Of a stretch of DNA of 64,000 bases, positions 27,269-35,824 are shown in pieces. Each line of letters opens with the position of its first letter. Position 1 is the stretch's first letter. Position numbers and translations under genes: made by a program. Source of the stretch: Actinobacteria bacterium 69-20 (GTDB lineage: Bacteria; Actinomycetota; Actinomycetes; Mycobacteriales; Nakamurellaceae); assembly GCA_001897425.1 (NCBI GenBank), contig MKSW01000033.1, positions 457,740 through 521,739 of the forward strand, in the 5' to 3' direction. The notes beneath the pieces are model-generated. The model ran no database searches. It was not told where the DNA came from and saw nothing but the letters and a program-made list of their open reading frames with translations.

Positions 27269-28438
27269 ATGACGCACAGCCAAGCCGACGTGCTGGATTC
27301 CTTGAGCGCCGAGGAGTTGGCGCGCTACTCACGTCACATCATGCTTCCCAACGTCGGCGTGGAAGGTCAGCGCGCTCTTCGCAAAGCGCGGGTGGCCGTC
27401 GTCGGCGCGGGGGGCCTGGGCTCGCCGGCTGCGTTGTATCTGGCGGCCGCCGGCGTCGGCCACATCGGCGTCATCGACGACGACACAGTCGATCTCACGA
27501 ACCTCCAGCGGCAGATCGCGCACACGTACGATCGCGTCGGCGTGTCCAAGACGGCTTCGATCGCACGGTCAGTGCACGCGATCAACCCGGCGACGGTGGT
27601 CGAGGGGCACGACGTCAGGCTCAGCCCGGACAACGCGCTCGACATTCTGGCCGACTACGACGTCGTGCTCGACGGGACCGACAACTACACGACCCGGTAC
27701 CTCGTGTCGGACGCATGCGTGTTGCTGGGCAAGGCGCACGTGTGGGCGTCGGTATTCCAGTTCGAGGGGCAGATCGCCACCTGGTGGGCGCAGCGCGGAC
27801 CGTGCTACCGATGCATGTTCCCGACCGCGCCGCAGGCGGGGCTGGTGCCTTCCTGCGCAGAGGGCGGGGTGTTCGGAGCCCTCTGCGGGGTCCTGGGATC
27901 GATGCAGGTGGCGGAGGTGCTCAAGATCATCCTGAACATCGGGACACCGCTGATCGGGCGGCTGAGGATTTATGACGCGCTCGAGTCGACGTGGGACACG
28001 GTCACCATCGAGCGCGATCCCCAATGCCCGGCTTGCGGAGTGGACAGGACCATCATCGGCCTGCAGGGCGAAATCGACGCATGCCAGGTGGCGCAGACGC
28101 CGAACGCTGTCGCTGTCGAGGAGATCACCGCACGCGAACTCGCTGCCTTGATCACCGGTCGCTCCCGGTTCCGTCTCATCGACGTCCGCGGACCCGCGGA
28201 ATCCGAGATCGTCACGATCCCGGGCGCCGAATCGATCCCGTTGCAGCAGTTCGAACTCGGTTCGGCTGCTGCGCGTCTCGACCCGGGTGACGACATCGTG
28301 GTGTTCTGCAGATCCGGGGCGCGATCGGCACGGGCGGTCTCGCTCCTGCTGCCCAACGCGGTAGCGCGCGCTCGCAGCCTGGCCGGCGGCGTCCTGGCCT
28401 GGGTCAGTCAGATCGATCCGAGCCTGCCGAGCTATTGA
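27269..28438 (+). CDS. MoeZ/MoeB-type E1 adenylyltransferase with rhodanese domain
   Basis: This 389-residue protein adenylates the C-terminal Gly of a ubiquitin-like sulfur carrier and transfers sulfur to it. Residues 15-260 form the ThiF/MoeB domain: VVGAGGLGSPAALYLAAAGVG, DLTNLQRQ, SCAEGGVFGALCG, with zinc Cys pairs CYRC and CPAC. A C-terminal rhodanese domain has its active Cys347 in CRSGARSA. GGAAGGA precedes ATG 27269. The gene converges on tfuA and their 3' ends overlap by 35 bp. Together with the GG-tailed carrier at the other end of the cluster it could supply sulfur for thioamide formation; a housekeeping role as MoeZ cannot be excluded. Confidence 0.9.
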   Translation: MTHSQADVLDSLSAEELARYSRHIMLPNVGVEGQRALRKARVAVVGAGGLGSPAALYLAAAGVGHIGVIDDDTVDLTNLQRQIAHTYDRVGVSKTASIARSVHAINPATVVEGHDVRLSPDNALDILADYDVVLDGTDNYTTRYLVSDACVLLGKAHVWASVFQFEGQIATWWAQRGPCYRCMFPTAPQAGLVPSCAEGGVFGALCGVLGSMQVAEVLKIILNIGTPLIGRLRIYDALESTWDTVTIERDPQCPACGVDRTIIGLQGEIDACQVAQTPNAVAVEEITARELAALITGRSRFRLIDVRGPAESEIVTIPGAESIPLQQFELGSAAARLDPGDDIVVFCRSGARSARAVSLLLPNAVARARSLAGGVLAWVSQIDPSLPSY

Positions 28439-29753
28439 GCCCACCTCGATCGTGGTGACGGTCCAGCGCATCGAACAGCTCCGTCAGCGACGTGAATCCG
28501 AGCCGGGCGACGAGACCATCCAAATCGGGCACCTGCGGCAGCACGCCGGCGGCCATCAGCGATGCGACCCGGCCGGTCTGCTCCTCCCAGGTTCCGGCCG
28601 CCCCTGGGGTTCCCGACAAACCCACGACGTCGTTCCAACCACCGCGCGCGGCCACCAGCACAGCGACGTGGCCCCGCAATTCGGCGGAGAACTCGAGCGC
28701 GAGCTTGTCCGCCATCACCTCGAGCGCCAGCGCCTGCTGCCATTCCCTTCCGCTGACACCCCTGCGCGCCAGCCACTCTCGGGTTGCGGATGCACTCAAC
28801 AGGCCATGTTCCCGGCGCATCTCCTCGGATTTCCGCTGAATATCCGGCGCGGTCGCCTCGATGCCGAGCAATGCGCAGCACTCCTGAACGACGTGCACCC
28901 ACAACCGGGCACGGATGCCCAGGTCCGCATCCCGCGGTTCGAGCAACGCACCCCGGACGATGTTCACCCGGTCCGCGAGATCCACCGACGCCCCGGGATC
29001 CTCGAACCAGGGGGTCACCGAGGGAAGATCCACCTCATGTCGCAGCCGGCGCCAGAACGCGGTCTCCTCCAGGAGGACCGGGTCGCCGGGCGTCGGATGC
29101 GCATGGCGCTCGTCGGCCAGCAGCGTCAGCAGCATCCGCGCGTCCTGCGCCTTGGGGTCGGCTTCGGGCGTGCTCGAAATTTGCCGGACCTCGGCAACTG
29201 CTCCCGGGGAGAGGGACTCGGCCAGGATCTCGTCGAACCGTTCGGCGGTCCGGTCCCCGTAGAACGTCTCCTTGCAGCGCTCGATCACCGTTTCGGCCTC
29301 GCAGGCGGTGATCACGGATGCCTCCGTTGCCAGTAGTGCGATCCTGCGGACCGTGACCATCGGGATGGTGACCGGAGTGAACCCGTCGGCCTCGTCGAGA
29401 TGTGCCACCGCGACCTCGTCATCGTCGACGGTGCATCCGGACGCGTACGACTCGAAGATGTCGCCTATCCCGATCATCCCGAAGGGGGCGCACTCGGCAG
29501 CGCGCAGCGCGCCCATGCTGGAGCTGCCCCACACCGGCACGCCATGGGAGAGTGCGAAGAGAATCTCTTTGTGCCAAACCGACGGCGCCGTTCCGAAGAC
29601 GCCGTCAATGAGTCCGAGAGCCGACGCGCGGCGGTGCTCGACCGCCCGATAGACGTCCCCGGCCTGCGCGGGAGGCCACAGTTCGACGTTCGGGGCTATC
29701 GCGGCCGCCTGCTGCCACGGCAGGCTTGGTCCCAGGAACACCACGGCCGTCAT
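28404..29753 (-). CDS. tfuA: TfuA-like thioamidation partner protein, long form
   Basis: This 449-residue protein has the TfuA core in its first 200 residues: VVFLGPSLP, LIDGVFG, VWHKEIL and GSSSMGALRAAE followed by FGMIGIGDI. TfuA proteins act with a YcaO partner to turn a backbone amide into a thioamide. The remaining 250 residues are a helical extension that I do not recognise and that is absent from short TfuA proteins. ATG 29753 overlaps the YcaO stop (ATGA), so the pair is translationally coupled. Its 3' end overlaps the convergent MoeZ-like gene by 35 bp. Confidence 0.9.
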   Translation of the reverse strand: MTAVVFLGPSLPWQQAAAIAPNVELWPPAQAGDVYRAVEHRRASALGLIDGVFGTAPSVWHKEILFALSHGVPVWGSSSMGALRAAECAPFGMIGIGDIFESYASGCTVDDDEVAVAHLDEADGFTPVTIPMVTVRRIALLATEASVITACEAETVIERCKETFYGDRTAERFDEILAESLSPGAVAEVRQISSTPEADPKAQDARMLLTLLADERHAHPTPGDPVLLEETAFWRRLRHEVDLPSVTPWFEDPGASVDLADRVNIVRGALLEPRDADLGIRARLWVHVVQECCALLGIEATAPDIQRKSEEMRREHGLLSASATREWLARRGVSGREWQQALALEVMADKLALEFSAELRGHVAVLVAARGGWNDVVGLSGTPGAAGTWEEQTGRVASLMAAGVLPQVPDLDGLVARLGFTSLTELFDALDRHHDRGGLNSSAGSDRSD

Positions 29754-30979
29754 GGCGTTGTCCGTTTCCGCAGCCTCGCCTGCGAACGGGGCCGCGTGTC
29801 GAAGGGCACCCCGAGCAGCCCCGGGACGACCACCTTGACCACCGGGATCGCCAACTCCTCGCGGGAAAGGTCCACCACTGCGATCGTGTCCACCTGCCCA
29901 CGGAATCCGGCCAATACCGTGTCCAGATCGGTCCTGAAGGACTCCCCCGACCGGTCCGGTATCGATGAGAAGGCAGCGTTCGGCTCCATGTCCCGGATCC
30001 GCGCGATCCACAGGGACACCGCGCGGTGATCCAGAACCCTGGCGTATTCCGACGGCCACAGGTCGTCACGACCTCCGTGGATCACCGTGAGCCGGCTTTG
30101 CACGGCTTCGGTGATCGCTCTGGCCAGTGCCACCTTGGGGTCGAGGTGTGCGCCGTAGCCGGAAAAGGCGGCGAACGGCGGCCGAGCGGCAGGGCCGATC
30201 GGCGCCAGGGCGACGGCGAACACCGGGATGCCGAAGTCGCTGGGCACGCGCCGGATCAGCGTGCCGAGCCCCGCTCTTCGAATCCGTTCGAGTAACTCAC
30301 CGTTGTACGAGTCCCGTACGCTCGCCGGGTCGATGATCTCGTCACCGGGTCCGGCCGTCGGCGCCCATGCGGAGACCGCGTCCCGCTCCGCGACCTCGTA
30401 CAGGCCGTGCAGCGTGGCCTCCATGACGGAGTTGCCGCTGGCCTGCCCGTTCGTGGTGCGGATCAGTGGGGAGCGGCCGAAGTTCCCGGTGAAGTCGGAG
30501 GAGACCGCATCGAACGGGACCAGGATCGGGCGCGAGGTGAGCAGTTCCGTTCCCAGCAGCCAGAAGTGCAGGGCCTCGCGATACCACGCCATGCGCGTGC
30601 CGCGCCGCGGCAGACCGGAAACGTCCACGGTCCCCACGCCGTAGACCTGTTCCGCCTCGGCCCCTCGGCAATAGTGGCCACTGGCGACAATGTTCTCGCC
30701 GTGCCAGGACTCGAACGCCTCCATCAGGGCAGAGGTCCGCGCGGCGTCGACGTCCAGACCCTTGCCCTGCGAACTGGACAGTCCTTTCGAATTGGGCCGC
30801 ACACCGACCAGCACCGGTATGCCGATCGTGTCCAGGCCGGTGATGTCGGCGATCCGCGTGATGCCGCACGCCTTCATGTGACGTCGGAACCGCTCGAAGG
30901 TTTCGGCCGGCGCGCACGCCCGGTGGGTGCCGCGCCGGTAGGCCTTCGTCCCGCTGCGGGGCATCGTCTCCGTCGTCAT
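29750..30979 (-). CDS. YcaO-1, predicted thioamide-forming YcaO (TfuA partner)
   Basis: This 409-residue YcaO has the ATP-binding elements SQGKGLDVDAARTSALMEAF near residue 70, GLYEVAERDAVSAW near 190 and an ITEAVQSRLT motif near 280. It ends in a basic tail (SQARLRKRTTP) and lacks the C-terminal PxPxP that azoline-forming YcaO enzymes carry and that its two paralogs here have. With the overlapping tfuA gene this points to peptide-backbone thioamidation. It follows the ABC permease gene by 7 bp as the penultimate gene of the operon. Confidence 0.92.
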   Translation of the reverse strand: MTTETMPRSGTKAYRRGTHRACAPAETFERFRRHMKACGITRIADITGLDTIGIPVLVGVRPNSKGLSSSQGKGLDVDAARTSALMEAFESWHGENIVASGHYCRGAEAEQVYGVGTVDVSGLPRRGTRMAWYREALHFWLLGTELLTSRPILVPFDAVSSDFTGNFGRSPLIRTTNGQASGNSVMEATLHGLYEVAERDAVSAWAPTAGPGDEIIDPASVRDSYNGELLERIRRAGLGTLIRRVPSDFGIPVFAVALAPIGPAARPPFAAFSGYGAHLDPKVALARAITEAVQSRLTVIHGGRDDLWPSEYARVLDHRAVSLWIARIRDMEPNAAFSSIPDRSGESFRTDLDTVLAGFRGQVDTIAVVDLSREELAIPVVKVVVPGLLGVPFDTRPRSQARLRKRTTP

Positions 30980-30986
30980 CGGATCG

Positions 30987-31667
30987 CTACCGGACCAGGG
31001 TGCGCTTCGTCCGCAGCAGGCCCATCACCAGGAGGGTCAGCGCGACCAGCACGACCACGGCAAGCAGCCCGTAGAGCGCCCAAAGACTGCGGACGTTGGC
31101 CAGCAGGCTGCTTCCCCAGGAATTCGGTTTCGACGTCATCATCGTGTAGAGGTTCAGCAGCACGATGACCAGCGGAAACGGCACCCAGATCGCCTTTTCG
31201 GAGTTCGCAAGAAGCGCGACGGACACCAGAAGGACAGCGAAGACCAGCTGTATGACGACGCCTGTCACCATCGCGGCCCAGGACGGGTTCACGGTCGAGA
31301 AACCCAAGAGGGGCCGCAGCGCCGCGTACGTGACGTTCAGCGCCGCGCAGTTGGCGATCACGTAACCGGCCAGGAAGACGAACCTCGATCCGAAGATCTC
31401 GTCGGTGGTCAGCGGGAGCGACTTGAGGAAACCGATGACGCCAGCCGATTCCTGCGAGGCGACCGCCCGGTAGGCCATGACGAAGGTGCCGATGCTCGCG
31501 ACGCCCTGAACGAATGTCCCGGCCGACTGCCGCATCTCCGGCGGGAATTGCGCGACGATGCTCACGACCGTCACCAACTCGACGGCCAGCAGCACGAGGG
31601 CCGGCACCCATTGCGATCCCAGGTCTTTGCGCAGCAGCACCCACAGCCCGCGTCGGCTAATCTGCAT
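30987..31667 (-). CDS. ABC-2 type exporter permease of the RiPP cluster
   Basis: This 226-residue protein has six predicted membrane helices, for example WVPALVLLAVELVTVVSIVA, AMVTGVVIQLVFAVLLVSVALL and LLAVVVLVALTLLVMGLL. It overlaps the ATPase gene by 11 bp. The pair has the form of peptide or antibiotic exporters and probably secretes the modified peptide or confers self-protection. Confidence 0.85.
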   Translation of the reverse strand: MQISRRGLWVLLRKDLGSQWVPALVLLAVELVTVVSIVAQFPPEMRQSAGTFVQGVASIGTFVMAYRAVASQESAGVIGFLKSLPLTTDEIFGSRFVFLAGYVIANCAALNVTYAALRPLLGFSTVNPSWAAMVTGVVIQLVFAVLLVSVALLANSEKAIWVPFPLVIVLLNLYTMMTSKPNSWGSSLLANVRSLWALYGLLAVVVLVALTLLVMGLLRTKRTLVR

Positions 31668-32376
31668 AGATTTCGCTCCCTCGCATCACCGAGTCGACCG
31701 CCTCGCGCGCCTCTGCGCTGCCCGGGACGAGGTCGAGCGTCGCGGCAACCCGACCGTCGTCCAGGACGACCACCGAGGCACAGTTCTCCGCGATCTCCGC
31801 GCGCCCGTGCGAGGCGAGCAGGATGCCGGTCCCGTCGGTGCTGGCCGCCCGGGTTAGGGTCTGCCAGATCCACTCCCGTGACGCGGCGTCCAAACCTGAA
31901 GAGGGCTCGTCGAGCAGCAGCACCTCGGGGTGAGGGCTCAGGGCAAGGATGATTCCCAGCTTCGTGTGCATTCCGGTGGAGAGGTGACCGATTTTCGTGC
32001 GGAGTGGCAGGCGAAGCTCATCACACATCGCACGGCACAGGGCGCCGTCCCAGTGGTCGTAGAGCGACTTGGCGAAATCCAGGACCTGCTGCACGCGCAT
32101 GGAGGCGTACGGGTTCTTGTTGTCTCCGACGAAACCGACGACCTGCTTGAACTCTCGCTCGTCCCGGCGGTGGTCCAGCGATCCCAGCCGCACCGAACCG
32201 CAGCTCGGTCGGACGAGATCCGCCACGATCCTCAGCGTCGTCGACTTACCCGACCCGTTGCGCCCCACCAGCCCCACCACAGTCCCGGGGTGCACCGTCA
32301 GGCTCACATCTCGCAGGTCGAACTCGCCGAGGTGGACGCTCAGCGACTCGACCACCAGGCTACGGCTGCTTCGCAC
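31657..32376 (-). CDS. ABC exporter ATP-binding protein of the RiPP cluster
   Basis: This 239-residue ATPase has Walker A GRNGSGKST, a variant signature HLSTGMHTK in place of LSGGQ, Walker B VLLLDEPSSGLD and a switch His in LLASHG. It overlaps the protease gene upstream by 17 bp and the permease downstream by 11 bp, showing tight coupling. It drives the neighbouring permease. Confidence 0.92.
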   Translation of the reverse strand: MRSSRSLVVESLSVHLGEFDLRDVSLTVHPGTVVGLVGRNGSGKSTTLRIVADLVRPSCGSVRLGSLDHRRDEREFKQVVGFVGDNKNPYASMRVQQVLDFAKSLYDHWDGALCRAMCDELRLPLRTKIGHLSTGMHTKLGIILALSPHPEVLLLDEPSSGLDAASREWIWQTLTRAASTDGTGILLASHGRAEIAENCASVVVLDDGRVAATLDLVPGSAEAREAVDSVMRGSEIYAD

Positions 32377-33598
32377 TCTGCCCGCTCCTTACATACGACG
32401 CTCCCAGCAGCGAGATCGCATATCGCCACGCGCTGGCCAGGATCAGAACGGCGATCGCGATCAAGACGACTCGCGACACCACCGGGGTGTAACCGGGGAC
32501 GACCATGCGCGCGAGCTGGTTCAGGAACATCAGGCCGAGCGCCAGACCGATCACCAAGGTCACCAAGGACGCGATCGCGTAGGTGAGCAGGAAGGTGCGC
32601 TCGTCCCTGGAGCGCGTGAATCCCGCCTTCTCGCGATACTTCCACGGGATCAGGACGCCGAGCAGCAGCGTGAACGCCTTGGCCCGCATGTTGGTGATGT
32701 GCAGCAGGTCGCTGACCAACCAGTAGCCGTCCAACCGCAGGAACGGGTTCAGGTTGAACACGATTCGCGCCATCAGGACATGCGCCATCAGGAAGTTGGC
32801 CGTGCCGAGGACGCCGGGCAGCAGGTCGAAGCCCCAGCAGTAGACGCACAGCAGGAAGATCCAGCCCTCCACGTAGACGCCGGCGAGGGTGACGACGATC
32901 CGCTCCCTGTTGTGCTTGAACGCCCACGCACTGGACGCATCCGTGTACGCCGCCGGTGAGAACAGGTAGAGCGCGACGCCCATTCGGTGCACATGACCGC
33001 CGTACCGTCCGACCGCCAGCGCGTGTCCGTATTCGTGGAGGAGTGTCACGACGACATTGCCGGCATAGGCGATCAGCCACGCGCCCAGCAGGCCGAATGC
33101 CGCCAGGTCGTCGACGTAGTGACCGGCATTGATCCAGATCACCCAGATCGCGCCCGCGAAGGCGGCCGCCAGCAGCCCGATCGTCCACCTCGAGTACAGC
33201 GCCCTGCCCACCGGCCGGAGGAACTGGACCGACCGGTCCGGATCGAACTCCGCGATCTTCCAGAAGACGATGCTGCGCCGGCTGGGGCCTCGCAGGTGGG
33301 CGGCGACCGGAGCGAACGCGGGTTGCACCTCCTGGAAGAAGCCCAGCCCATCCGCTCGTTCGATCATCCGGGCAAGGGAGGTCTCAGTGACCGGCAGGCC
33401 GTGATCGGTCAAGGTCGCCAGCACCTGGGACGGGTCCTTGGTTCCGTCGAAGTGGCGCAGCACGCCCAGGGTGGCCGAATTGACCAGGTAATGACGATTC
33501 GAGACCGGGTCGGAAATCGTGACCTTCCCGTCCGGATCCGGCGCGCTGCAGTTGAGGTCCGCGCGGAAGGTCCGCGGTGCCATCGTCTGCTCGGCCAT
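32360..33598 (-). CDS. M50-family membrane metalloprotease with PqqD-like N-terminus
   Basis: This 412-residue protein begins with a PqqD/RRE-like region (residues 20-95: KVTISDPVSNRHYLVN, LLATLTD-like ATLTDHGLPV) and continues into a multi-helix site-2-protease-type domain. The zinc motif HEYGH is at residues 188-192 and the third ligand Asp290 lies in NPFLRLDGYW. Similar proteins occur in peptide clusters and cut or transport peptides at the membrane. ATG 33598 has GAGGAGA upstream. The N-terminal leader-binding-like domain suggests that it removes the leader of the modified precursors. Confidence 0.88.
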   Translation of the reverse strand: MAEQTMAPRTFRADLNCSAPDPDGKVTISDPVSNRHYLVNSATLGVLRHFDGTKDPSQVLATLTDHGLPVTETSLARMIERADGLGFFQEVQPAFAPVAAHLRGPSRRSIVFWKIAEFDPDRSVQFLRPVGRALYSRWTIGLLAAAFAGAIWVIWINAGHYVDDLAAFGLLGAWLIAYAGNVVVTLLHEYGHALAVGRYGGHVHRMGVALYLFSPAAYTDASSAWAFKHNRERIVVTLAGVYVEGWIFLLCVYCWGFDLLPGVLGTANFLMAHVLMARIVFNLNPFLRLDGYWLVSDLLHITNMRAKAFTLLLGVLIPWKYREKAGFTRSRDERTFLLTYAIASLVTLVIGLALGLMFLNQLARMVVPGYTPVVSRVVLIAIAVLILASAWRYAISLLGASYVRSGQSAKQP

Positions 33599-33611
33599 GG
33601 TGGAGGTCTCC

Positions 33612-34937
33612 TCAGGAGAACGGATGGGGGTAGGGGTTGGCGCCGGCGATGGCGTCCGACGCCGCCCGGTCCGGGTACGCGCCACCGGACGTGACGAAAC
33701 GCCGATGCCCCACATAGGGGAATCGATGATCCGCATTGAGTGGGACCAGATCCGGGATCATCACCTTGACGACGTGGATGCCGAGATCCACGAACTCCCG
33801 CGTCGTCAGGTCCACGGCGATCACCTCCGACGCAAAAGGCGCGACGGCCTGGAGGACGTCAACGAGGTCCCCGGCGCGACCCGGGCGGAACTCGCCATCC
33901 ACGTCCAGCACGGCTTCCCCGGCGGTCAGGAATTGAAGGTGCGCCTGATATCGCGGGTGGGCGTACACCCGGCCGTGCCATGGGAAATCCACCACATCGC
34001 TGAAATCGTCCTTGGGGAACCAGGTTCCAATCTCCGAGGGGGCCCGCATCTCGGCGACGAGCCGTTCGTGATCCGATATCGCCTCGCACAGCGCCTTGTC
34101 GCATGCCGACGAGTAGTCGAGCTTGCAGGCGAGCCCGACCGTCACCACCGTCTCGCCGAACGCGCAGCGGCGCATCACGGCGCAGACGGTGGGGATCGCG
34201 ATGTCCGTCGTGATGTCGACGAATTCGACGGAGGTGACGCCGTCCGCCTGCACCGCCGCGACGCGGCGGCCCAGGGTGCTCGACCGCGGAACGCGGATCT
34301 TGGGGCGCTGCAGCCTGTTCAGCCAGGTGATGGTGAATGCGTCCCGCTCGACCACTTCCAGCAGGCCGGACAGCAGTGCGTCATCCAACGTCCATGCGGC
34401 GGCCATCCCGGTCGAGAATGACGGGCCGATCACCTCGGCGGGGCTCGCCGGTGTGTACGGCAGGTACACGAATGAGGCCGGCACGAAGCGCCGCTGGCCG
34501 GACAGCACGGACCTGCCGACGGCCCAGTGGATGGGCGCGTCGGGGTCGAGTGGCACGTAGGGGAAGCCGTCCTGGCCGTACTGGTGCGGCGCGAAGCGTT
34601 GGTGTCGGCTGCCTGCCGCGAACGCCTCGCCCTGGCAGGGCGCCAGCAACAACTGGCCGAACTCCACGAAGCCCGCGCAGTACCGCTCGATCGCCTCGAA
34701 GGTCACCTGGGTCAGGGAGCGGGTGCGCTGCCACGCGCTTCCGCCGGGATTGGCGATGTCCCCGCCGGTCGGCAGCGTCGAATAGGCCGGCACCGCCGCC
34801 GTGAAATGGGCGTAGGGAATCTGGCCGCCGCCTACCGGGAGCAGGAGCACCCGCTTGAGGACGCCGGTGACCGGGGACACGAGATGACGCAACAGGTCTG
34901 CTGTGCGGGTGTCCGGATCCTCGAGGTCGGTCGACAT
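33612..34937 (-). CDS. YcaO-2, azoline-forming cyclodehydratase with PxPxP tail
   Basis: This 441-residue YcaO has ATP-site motifs FEAIERYCAG near residue 80 and LLEVVERDAFTITW near 205, plus ALCEAISDHERL. It ends NPYPHPFS, which contains PYPHP, the PxPxP sequence that orders the active site of azoline cyclodehydratases. ATG 34937 overlaps the SagB stop (TGATG). It would use ATP to cyclise Cys, Ser or Thr side chains of the precursors onto the backbone, together with the E1-like protein at 37133. Confidence 0.93.
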   Translation of the reverse strand: MSTDLEDPDTRTADLLRHLVSPVTGVLKRVLLLPVGGGQIPYAHFTAAVPAYSTLPTGGDIANPGGSAWQRTRSLTQVTFEAIERYCAGFVEFGQLLLAPCQGEAFAAGSRHQRFAPHQYGQDGFPYVPLDPDAPIHWAVGRSVLSGQRRFVPASFVYLPYTPASPAEVIGPSFSTGMAAAWTLDDALLSGLLEVVERDAFTITWLNRLQRPKIRVPRSSTLGRRVAAVQADGVTSVEFVDITTDIAIPTVCAVMRRCAFGETVVTVGLACKLDYSSACDKALCEAISDHERLVAEMRAPSEIGTWFPKDDFSDVVDFPWHGRVYAHPRYQAHLQFLTAGEAVLDVDGEFRPGRAGDLVDVLQAVAPFASEVIAVDLTTREFVDLGIHVVKVMIPDLVPLNADHRFPYVGHRRFVTSGGAYPDRAASDAIAGANPYPHPFS

Positions 34938-35800
34938 CAAGGTTCCACCAGGTGCGTGGGTCCCGAGGTGCGCGGCCCGATCAGAAATCCGAGTTGCACC
35001 GGCTCGTCGACCGGATTGGTCTCCAGGTAGGCGGACACCTCGTCGTCGTAGATGCCGCCCAGCGCGCAGGTGTCCAACCCGGCGGCGGTGCCGGCCAGAT
35101 ATAACGACTGAACGACCGCGCCGCAGTCGTACATGGCGAACCGGTAGCCGCGATGCTGGTACTTGGCCAAGGTGCGCCGCAACAGGCTCGTCATCACGAT
35201 CGCCGCGGAACTGGTCCGGCACATCTGCTCGTAGGAGGACAGCGCCGAGAATCGGGCGCGCTCACCCTCGCCGAGGCGAATCGTCTCCAACTGGTGCTCG
35301 ATGGGCCGGTAGTGATACAGCCCCGCCGCCAGACCGTCGACCTTGAACGCCGCCACATAGAGCTCAGTCGGATACAACGCGCCGGCGGACGTGGTCGCGC
35401 GCAGGTGCTGGACACCGCCCGGCATCTGCATCCTGGCGGTCGGCCCGTAGGCCATCCGCAACAGGATCCCCAGCTGGGCCATATCCACCGGCGCATCGGC
35501 AAAGTCGCGGCCCAGGGAACTGATGGAACGACGATGGAACACGACCTCGGCGAACTCGACGCTGGGCGCCTTGAAGGGCGGGAACTCGACGATCGCCGAT
35601 CCGGGATAGGTCTTCCAGCTCCGGCTCATCATCGCGAGCAGCGCACGATCGCCCTTGATCTCCTCGACGCGTCGGCTGATGTGAACGACGTTTCGCCGCG
35701 TCAGTTTGGTGTACTCGTGGAAGGTCTCGGTCTCCGAGAAGTCGTCATCCTCGAAGAAGTCCACGAGCGAGTAGCTCTGCTCGTCCAGATGGCTCGCCAC
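34937..35800 (-). CDS. SagB-type FMN-dependent azoline dehydrogenase
   Basis: This 287-residue nitroreductase-fold protein has HRRSISS at the FMN phosphate site, TTSAGALYPTELY, GLYHYRP, and the Lys-Tyr pair in TLAKYQHRGYRF that is catalytic in azoline dehydrogenases. It would oxidise thiazoline and oxazoline rings to thiazole and oxazole. It is coupled to YcaO-2 and lies 24 bp after YcaO-3. Confidence 0.92.
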   Translation of the reverse strand: MASHLDEQSYSLVDFFEDDDFSETETFHEYTKLTRRNVVHISRRVEEIKGDRALLAMMSRSWKTYPGSAIVEFPPFKAPSVEFAEVVFHRRSISSLGRDFADAPVDMAQLGILLRMAYGPTARMQMPGGVQHLRATTSAGALYPTELYVAAFKVDGLAAGLYHYRPIEHQLETIRLGEGERARFSALSSYEQMCRTSSAAIVMTSLLRRTLAKYQHRGYRFAMYDCGAVVQSLYLAGTAAGLDTCALGGIYDDEVSAYLETNPVDEPVQLGFLIGPRTSGPTHLVEP

Positions 35801-35824
35801 GGTGCCTCCTGTCGTCGGTCTGCC

